Positions 58,718 to 64,000 of a DNA stretch of 64,000 nucleotides are shown here, piece after piece. Position 1 is the stretch's first letter. Each line of letters begins with the position of its first letter. The translations under genes and the position numbers were made by a program. The stretch comes from Labrenzia sp. PHM005. GTDB lineage: Bacteria > Pseudomonadota > Alphaproteobacteria > Rhizobiales > Stappiaceae. A model generated the notes under the pieces. That model searched no databases, had not been told where the DNA came from, and was given only the letters and a program-made list of their open reading frames with translations. Location of the stretch: NCBI RefSeq assembly GCF_006517275.1, contig NZ_CP041191.1, forward strand, positions 3,653,001-3,717,000, written 5' to 3'.

Positions 58718-61228
58718 ATGTCCCCAAAACAAAAATTGTCGTTTTCCATTGAAGGAATGTCCTGCGCGTCCTGTGTTGGACGCGTGGAGCGCGGTCTCTC
58801 CGGGCTCGAGGGCGTGACAGATGTCACTGTGAACCTTGCTACAGAAAGCGCGCAGCTGACCGTGGACGGTGCCGAACACGCGGCCACTGCAATCAATACG
58901 CTTGAGCAACTGGGGTATCCGGCGCGGATAGAAACACTCACGCTCAGTATTGGGTCGATGTCTTGCGCTTCATGTGTCGGTAGAGTGGATCGTGCTCTCA
59001 AAGCCGTGCCCGGCGTCGTGGAGGTGAATGTTAATCTCGCCGCTGAAACCGCCAGCATTTCTTATGCGGCGGGAACCGTGACACCCCAGGTGCTCATGAA
59101 TACATCTGCTGCAGCAGGGTATCCGGCAACGCTTGTTGAAGCCGGGGCAACCTTGGACCGCAGCGAACGCAAGGAAGAAGAAGCGCTGGCCCTTTTCAAA
59201 AACATGATTGTCGCGGCTGTTTTTGCGCTTCCGGTGTTCGTCATTGAAATGGGCAGCCATGTCATTCCCGGAATGCACCATTGGGTCAATATGACGGTCG
59301 GACAGCAAAACAGCTGGATCCTGCAATTCATCTTGACCACCATTGTCCTGGTTGGCCCGGGACGAAGCTTTTACATCAAAGGGTTTCCAGCGCTGCTGAA
59401 GGGTGCGCCGGATATGAACAGTCTGGTCGCAGTGGGGACAGGTGCTGCTTACGCCTCTTCCGTTGTTGCAACCTTTCTACCGGGATTGATTCCGGATGAT
59501 GTTAGAGCGGTGTATTTTGAAGCTGCGGCCGTGATTGTGGTCTTGATCCTTCTGGGGCGGTTCCTGGAAGCAAGGGCCAAGGGACGGACCGGTGCTGCAA
59601 TCCAAAAACTTCTCGGCCTTCAAGCAAAGACGGCGCGGGTCTTGCGCGGTGGTGAGCAGACCGATGTCGCGATCGATGCCCTTGCAATCGGCGATACGAT
59701 CGTTGTGCGCCCCGGTGAGCGGATTGCGGTTGATGGCGAGGTGATCGAAGGGATTTCACATGTCGATGAGAGCATGATCACCGGAGAACCTGTGCCAGTG
59801 GAAAAAGCCGCTGGTGCATCAGTTACAGGCGGCACGGTCAACGGTTCGGGCAGTTTGCAGTTTAAGGCGACCCGGGTTGGGGCGGACACGACGCTTTCGC
59901 AGATCATCCGTATGGTCGAGGAAGCACAAGGGGCGAAACTCCCAATCCAGGGACTGGTCGACAAGATCACCCTCTGGTTTGTGCCTGCTGTCATGGTGAC
60001 AGCTGTGTTGACAAGCCTTGTGTGGCTGATTTTCGGCCCAGATCCGGCGCTCACCTTTGCACTTGTCGCCGGTGTGTCGGTTCTGATCATTGCTTGTCCG
60101 TGTGCCATGGGATTGGCAACACCGACCTCGATCATGGTTGGCACCGGCCGTGCCGCCGAAATGGGGGTGTTGTTCCGGAAAGGCGATGCGCTTCAGCAAT
60201 TGGCAGATGTCGATATCGTCGCGCTCGACAAAACCGGAACTGTCACAGAAGGGCGCCCGGAACTGACCGATCTCGTCCTGGCTGACGGATTTGACAGGCA
60301 AACCGTTCTGGAGAGGATTGCCGCTGTCGAAAGCCGGTCCGAACACCCCGTCGCAGAGGCGATTGTGCGGGCAGCTGCCATAAATGGTGGGAAACAGCTG
60401 GCGGCAGAAGACTTTGTGTCGATCACCGGCCATGGCGTCAGTGCCTTCGTTTCCGGCCAGAAGGTTTTGGTCGGCGCCGACCGCCTGATGATCCGGGAAG
60501 GCGTTGAGATTGAGAGCTTGCGCGGTCAAGAAGAAGATCTTGCCCGGCGTGGCCGGACGGCCCTGTTTGCGGCCATCAACGGTCAGGTTGCGGCAGTGAT
60601 CGGCGTTTCCGACCCGGTCAAAACCTCAAGCCGGGAGGCCATTGCAGCCCTTCATGCGCAGGGGCTCAAGGTGGCGATGATTACCGGAGATAAGTTGGAA
60701 ACCGCCGAGGCGATTGCTGCAGAGACTGGCATCGACACCGTCATCGCCGGGGTGCTGCCGGACGGCAAGGTCGCTGCTTTGAACGGACTGCGCAAAGCTG
60801 ACATGAAAATCGCGTTTGTCGGCGATGGGATCAATGATGCGCCGGCCTTGGCGCATGCGGATATCGGCATCGCGATCGGAACTGGAACCGATGTCGCGAT
60901 TGAATCTGCAGATGTTGTCCTGATGTCGGGTGATCTGCGCGGTGTTGTGAATGCCCTTGAGGTGTCCAAACGCACGATGCGTAACATTAAGGAAAACCTC
61001 TTCTGGGCGTTCGCCTACAACACTGCTTTGATTCCGGTGGCAGCAGGCGTTTTGTATCCGGCGCTGGGTGTGCTGTTGTCGCCGGTTCTGGCGGCGGGTG
61101 CGATGGCCTTGTCGTCTGTGTTTGTCCTCACCAATGCCTTGCGATTGCGCGGCATAAAGCCCTTGATGGACGAAAGGGCAGCACCAAAACCACAGCTGAC
61201 AGCGCCGGTCCCGGCGGCAGCGGAGTAG
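58718..61228 (+). CDS. copA: Copper-exporting P1B-type ATPase (CopA)
   Basis: 836 residues. Two N-terminal HMA domains with GMSCASC (C16, C19) and SMSCASC (about 84-87), then eight membrane helices. P-type motifs in order: TGEPVPV (actuator), CPC in [13 protein letters not shown] (about 457), phosphorylated DKTGT (about 505), HP in [18 protein letters not shown] and the last helix [15 protein letters not shown]. The CPC and MxxSS patterns mark the Cu(I) group. ATG 58718 is preferred over TTG 58706. Confidence 0.95.
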   Translation: MSPKQKLSFSIEGMSCASCVGRVERGLSGLEGVTDVTVNLATESAQLTVDGAEHAATAINTLEQLGYPARIETLTLSIGSMSCASCVGRVDRALKAVPGVVEVNVNLAAETASISYAAGTVTPQVLMNTSAAAGYPATLVEAGATLDRSERKEEEALALFKNMIVAAVFALPVFVIEMGSHVIPGMHHWVNMTVGQQNSWILQFILTTIVLVGPGRSFYIKGFPALLKGAPDMNSLVAVGTGAAYASSVVATFLPGLIPDDVRAVYFEAAAVIVVLILLGRFLEARAKGRTGAAIQKLLGLQAKTARVLRGGEQTDVAIDALAIGDTIVVRPGERIAVDGEVIEGISHVDESMITGEPVPVEKAAGASVTGGTVNGSGSLQFKATRVGADTTLSQIIRMVEEAQGAKLPIQGLVDKITLWFVPAVMVTAVLTSLVWLIFGPDPALTFALVAGVSVLIIACPCAMGLATPTSIMVGTGRAAEMGVLFRKGDALQQLADVDIVALDKTGTVTEGRPELTDLVLADGFDRQTVLERIAAVESRSEHPVAEAIVRAAAINGGKQLAAEDFVSITGHGVSAFVSGQKVLVGADRLMIREGVEIESLRGQEEDLARRGRTALFAAINGQVAAVIGVSDPVKTSSREAIAALHAQGLKVAMITGDKLETAEAIAAETGIDTVIAGVLPDGKVAALNGLRKADMKIAFVGDGINDAPALAHADIGIAIGTGTDVAIESADVVLMSGDLRGVVNALEVSKRTMRNIKENLFWAFAYNTALIPVAAGVLYPALGVLLSPVLAAGAMALSSVFVLTNALRLRGIKPLMDERAAPKPQLTAPVPAAAE

Positions 61229-61238
61229 GGAGGCAAAA

Positions 61239-61631
61239 ATGAATATAGGTGATGTTGCCCGCAAGTCCGGGCTGCCTGCAAAGACCATCCGGTATTACGA
61301 AGATATCGGCCTTGTGACCCTGCCGCGCAGCGAGAACGGCTATCGGACGTTTCGCGATATCGAACTGCACAAATTGACATTCCTGGGCCGGGCCCGGGAA
61401 CTCGGATTTACCATCGAGGACTGCCGGACCCTTTTGGCCCTTTATGAAGACGATGGCCGGGAAAGCGCACAGGTGAAGCGGGTGGCTGAAGACCATTTGC
61501 AGAAGATCGATGAAAAGATCGCGCAGCTGCAGTCCATGCGTGGAACTCTGGCTCACCTCGTCCACGAATGTGCCGGGGACCACCGCCCGGATTGTCCGAT
61601 CCTGGAAGATCTTGCAGGAGAGCAGGGGTAA
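61239..61631 (+). CDS. cueR: MerR-family copper-responsive regulator (CueR)
   Basis: 130 residues: winged helix MNIGDVARKSGLPAKTIRYYE, coiled coil, and metal loop with C111 and C119 (CAGDHRPDC), the CX7C spacing of CueR. It senses Cu(I) and activates the promoter at 58652-58682. Ten bases after copA, so it is autoregulated in the same operon. Confidence 0.93.
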   Translation: MNIGDVARKSGLPAKTIRYYEDIGLVTLPRSENGYRTFRDIELHKLTFLGRARELGFTIEDCRTLLALYEDDGRESAQVKRVAEDHLQKIDEKIAQLQSMRGTLAHLVHECAGDHRPDCPILEDLAGEQG

Positions 61632-61661
61632 GTCAGCGGCAGTTTCGCTGCTTGCCCCTTT
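61625..61661 (+). terminator. Terminator of the copper operon
   Basis: GGGGTAAG with CTTGCCCC and inner CAGCG with CGCTG form an 8 + 5 bp stem with one bulged T and a 7-base loop, followed by TTT. It overlaps the cueR stop codon and faces the convergent operon ending at 61676. Confidence 0.65.
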
Positions 61662-61675
61662 ACCCGGAAGGCTGG

Positions 61676-61933
61676 CTAATCAGTGTTTTTGAGCTTGCCG
61701 GCGGCATAGCTGAAGATCCGGTCGGCGAAGGTCAGCACCACGAACACGGCCAAAAGACCTGCAAAAAACCGCAGGTCTTTCAAAAGCGCAAAAAATCCGG
61801 ATCCCCTCGGCAATTGCCGGACACCGATGTTGGTGTAGATCCAGGCGTAATATGCCAGCGCGGCCAAAGCACCGGTCAGCACAAGCGACAGGAGGAGGGC
61901 TTGCCACTGCGGACGTTTGTTGTCTGCGCTCAT
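61676..61933 (-). CDS. Small membrane protein of the Rieske-redox operon
   Basis: 85 residues with two predicted helices (about 11-32 and 53-72), positive N-terminus, and a connecting loop RQLPRGSGFFALLKDLR. I do not recognise the family. It overlaps the upstream 253-residue gene by ATGA and is the last gene of the operon. Confidence 0.75.
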   Translation of the reverse strand: MSADNKRPQWQALLLSLVLTGALAALAYYAWIYTNIGVRQLPRGSGFFALLKDLRFFAGLLAVFVVLTFADRIFSYAAGKLKNTD

Positions 61934-62691
61934 TTCAAGATCCTCGCCGTTGCCAGATCCGCCTTGAAGACCATCAGATCGTCCAGACGCTCCACGTCGC
62001 CTTCCACCTCGATATAAAGCGCCAGCAAATCCTTGATCTCATCGCCGAGCAGATTGCCGTTCTTGTCCGCCATCAAAAAGAAGGTTCGGCCGTCAACCGG
62101 GCCGGTGGAGACAAACACCGGCGGGATGCCGCCCGTGAGGCAGAGGTCCGCACAGGCTTTATGTGCCAGCCCGCGGCCCGGGCGCATGGCCCCGGCGTAA
62201 CACTTGCCGTCACAGATCTCGCCAGAGAGTTTCCAACGGCCGAGCGGAACTGGATCCGATGGTTGAAAGCCCGTAGGTCCGTCTTCCGTGGCTTCGACCT
62301 TGCCGACCTGGATCATGGTGAGATCGCCGCGGTTGACCGGCACGCCCCGCAGATTGACGGGTGTTTCCTTGTTGGCCTTTGCTGGCCCAAACACACCGCG
62401 TTTGCCCTGGCCCGACAGCATGTAGGTTCGGGCAGGGGTGGTGCCATCAGCTGGTACCCGGAATACCGGATACGGCCGGAGTTCTAGAAGTCCGGCCTGT
62501 TCAAACCGGTTGCCCCACTGAAAACCGCCGCTGCCGGGGTCGTTTTGCGTTGAAGACAGTGCCAGGGCCGCCAGGCCCATGCCACCGGCGAAACACACAG
62601 CAAATATGCTCAGAAAAACCAGGAGTGGTTTCGGAACCGCATTCAGATAGCCAACATAAAACGGTGCGTCCTTGGTTTGCCGCCAACTCAT
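61930..62691 (-). CDS. Membrane-anchored protein of unknown function in the Rieske-redox operon
   Basis: 253 residues: N-terminal helix (about 21-46), then a probably periplasmic domain with a beta-rich pattern and two cysteine pairs (GEICDGKCYAGAM and HKACADLCLTGG), each Cx3C. Such cysteines could bind metal or form disulfides. The text PPVFVSTGPVDGRTFFLMAD suggests a small beta domain. It overlaps both neighbours by ATGA, so it almost certainly works with the ferric-reductase/Rieske protein. Family not recognised. Confidence 0.75.
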   Translation of the reverse strand: MSWRQTKDAPFYVGYLNAVPKPLLVFLSIFAVCFAGGMGLAALALSSTQNDPGSGGFQWGNRFEQAGLLELRPYPVFRVPADGTTPARTYMLSGQGKRGVFGPAKANKETPVNLRGVPVNRGDLTMIQVGKVEATEDGPTGFQPSDPVPLGRWKLSGEICDGKCYAGAMRPGRGLAHKACADLCLTGGIPPVFVSTGPVDGRTFFLMADKNGNLLGDEIKDLLALYIEVEGDVERLDDLMVFKADLATARILK

Positions 62692-63755
62692 GCCGCACCT
62701 CCAATTTCCACCGGATCCACATGGGTCCCAGGTGGCAGAGCATTGGGATCGAGCAAGACTGTCGACCCAATCAGTTTCAGCCGGTAGGTCGAGATTTTCT
62801 CGGTGAATGGAGCCGGTGCCCGGCCGTCAGCCAGATTGTACTGGTAGCCGTGCCAGGGGCAGGTGATACAGCCCCACAGCACCTTGCCTTCTCCCAAAGG
62901 GCCATTCTGATGCGCGCAGGCGTTGGTGATGGCAGAAAGTTTGCCATCGTATTTGAAGATTGCGACACGCTCATCCTCATTCAGTGTTACGACCTTTGCG
63001 CAGTCTTCATCAATGTCGTCCAAGTCGCCGGCGACAACCCAGCCGTTTTCTTGAAGCGAGGCTTTAGCCGTTTCCTCACCGCGTTCGCGCGCAGCTTCCA
63101 TCCGTCCGGTCATAAAATGCAGCCCGCAGACAAGAACAACGCTGGCCGCCACGACACCGGTGAAGATCGGGTCGGCGGGGCCTTGCAATGCTCCAAACGC
63201 TACATGCAGCACGACAAAGGCGTAGGCGGCATAAATCGACATATGTAGCGCCTTCCAGATCGGCGCTCCGAGAAAACTCAGCCAAAAATCGTGACTGGTA
63301 GCCGCCAGAACAAACAGGATTAGAAGAGCCGCGATGCCAAGGCTTTCAAAGGGAAACCCAAGGACTTGGCCGTAACTTGTGTTGGACGACAGCAGGGCTG
63401 CATATTTGTCTGTTGGCGAAAAATTGAAATACCAGCCGAGAACGTAGTTGGCATGGACCGCGGCAATGCCGGCCGTCAAAACGCCGAAGTGGCGGCGGTT
63501 ATAGAGCAAAGGCAAAAAGCGCCGGTCGAGCCGGGCGAGGGGGCCAATACACAAGATGATCGTCAGCATCAGGAAGGCACAGCTGCCAAAGGCCCGCATC
63601 CTGAGAATTGCGCCGTCGATGGGTTTGCTGACATCTTCAAAGGCGGGGGCGACCCGGATGAACACGAAGAGATAGAGCCCAACGGCAATCAACAGAACAG
63701 CGTCGTAAAAAATCTTGTTCCGGTTCCACAAGACCGGCATGTATTGAACGCTCAT
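62688..63755 (-). CDS. Ferric reductase-like transmembrane protein fused to a Rieske [2Fe-2S] domain
   Basis: 355 residues. The N-terminal part (about 15-215) has six or seven helices with histidines H101, H155, H171 and H184 suited to bind two b-type hemes, as in ferric reductase-like (MsrQ/FRE) proteins. The C-terminal part (about 236-340) is a Rieske ferredoxin with C280-A-H282 and C299-P-W-H302. Such a fusion would move electrons between hemes and a cytoplasmic or periplasmic partner. The acceptor is unknown. Coupled on both sides by ATGA overlaps. Confidence 0.88.
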   Translation of the reverse strand: MSVQYMPVLWNRNKIFYDAVLLIAVGLYLFVFIRVAPAFEDVSKPIDGAILRMRAFGSCAFLMLTIILCIGPLARLDRRFLPLLYNRRHFGVLTAGIAAVHANYVLGWYFNFSPTDKYAALLSSNTSYGQVLGFPFESLGIAALLILFVLAATSHDFWLSFLGAPIWKALHMSIYAAYAFVVLHVAFGALQGPADPIFTGVVAASVVLVCGLHFMTGRMEAARERGEETAKASLQENGWVVAGDLDDIDEDCAKVVTLNEDERVAIFKYDGKLSAITNACAHQNGPLGEGKVLWGCITCPWHGYQYNLADGRAPAPFTEKISTYRLKLIGSTVLLDPNALPPGTHVDPVEIGGAA

Positions 63756-63925
63756 TGGGAAGCCTCCCCAGAGGTTTCGCCGTTGGATGGTTTTTCGAGA
63801 AGGACGGCTGGCCGGTCCGCAGGCGGGGATTGGCGAAGCGCCAGGATGGTGAAGAAAGCCAGTGGCAGCGCGATGCCAAGCACTGTCCAGATGCGGGCGT
63901 GCGCGGTCCGGTGAGCCCGTTTCAT
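63752..63925 (-). CDS. Small membrane protein (57 residues) of the Rieske-redox operon
   Basis: Start MKRAHRTAHARIW, one hydrophobic helix (about 13-29: TVLGIALPLAFFTILAL), then a hydrophilic tail ending EASQ. Preceded by AGGAGG. It overlaps the downstream reductase gene by ATGA and the upstream partial gene likewise, which supports it as a real small gene. Function unknown. Confidence 0.7.
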   Translation of the reverse strand: MKRAHRTAHARIWTVLGIALPLAFFTILALRQSPPADRPAVLLEKPSNGETSGEASQ

Positions 63926-64000
63926 TCTTCAGCCTCCTTTTCCCGTTCCAAATGGAACCAGCGATAGAGTACCAAGGGCCAGATCAGGCAAATGCCGGGG
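63922..64000 (-). CDS. Partial membrane protein, C-terminal 25 residues only
   Basis: Frame open to the right edge; it ends with LIWPLVLYRWFHLEREKEAE then E, a membrane helix end followed by an acidic tail. Its stop overlaps the start of the 57-residue gene by ATGA. Too little is present to assign a family. Confidence 0.5.
   Translation of the reverse strand, partial: PGICLIWPLVLYRWFHLEREKEAEE

Overview
The window looks like chromosomal DNA of a marine-type alphaproteobacterium. Coding is dense, operons are tightly overlapped (ATGA and TGATG junctions), and several systems are typical of Hyphomicrobiales/Rhodobacterales. A Stappiaceae member (Roseibium/Labrenzia or a relative) is my best guess. 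This rests partly on an isatin hydrolase-like protein whose putative metal ligands (H73, H77, D79) match the numbering I recall for the Labrenzia aggregata enzyme. That is recollection, not a search result. No rRNA or intact tRNA gene, CRISPR array or insertion sequence was seen.

Layout. (1) 1-3964: tail of a glycine betaine/proline ABC importer (binding protein, ATPase with regulatory tail, long permease) plus a coupled alpha/beta hydrolase. (2) 4464-13201: GntR/FCD regulator, tandem cupin protein, complete branched-chain-type ABC importer, and a two-domain enzyme joining a class V PLP (kynureninase-like) domain to an isatin hydrolase/kynurenine formamidase-like cyclase domain. (3) 13228-19944, minus strand: CrtI-like FAD oxidoreductase followed by a complete peptide-type ABC importer. 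(4) 20062-27760: stand-alone cyclase (close paralogue of the fusion's C-terminal half), second CrtI-like oxidoreductase, RidA-like gene broken by one in-frame amber codon, MarR regulator, indolepyruvate:ferredoxin oxidoreductase-like pair, convergent hotdog thioesterase. Regions 2-4 read as one catabolic island for an indole- or kynurenine-type aromatic compound.

(5) 28367-49022 holds what looks like an alginate-type exopolysaccharide locus: AlgD, Alg8 and Alg44 (PilZ) homologues, an SGNH protein, a small membrane protein, an AlgK-like Sel1 protein, AlgI (MBOAT), a periplasmic toroid-type protein, and a secreted RTX protein. It also carries its own heme/PAS hybrid kinase, an NtrC-type activator, and a HAD-like plus Nudix pair. 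Three good -24/-12 (sigma-54) promoter matches precede algD, alg44 and the HAD-like gene, so the local NtrC-type activator has plausible local targets. I regard this as the most interesting system in the window.

(6) 49335-58285: heme uptake (HmuV, HmuU, HmuT, HmuS, TonB-dependent receptor) with its own ExbB, two ExbD proteins and TonB, and an Irr-type palindrome in the divergent promoter region. (7) 58352-61631: copper homeostasis (CopZ, CopA, CueR) with a CueR-type promoter. (8) 61676-64000: a membrane redox operon of unknown role containing a ferric reductase-like/Rieske fusion; it runs off the right edge.
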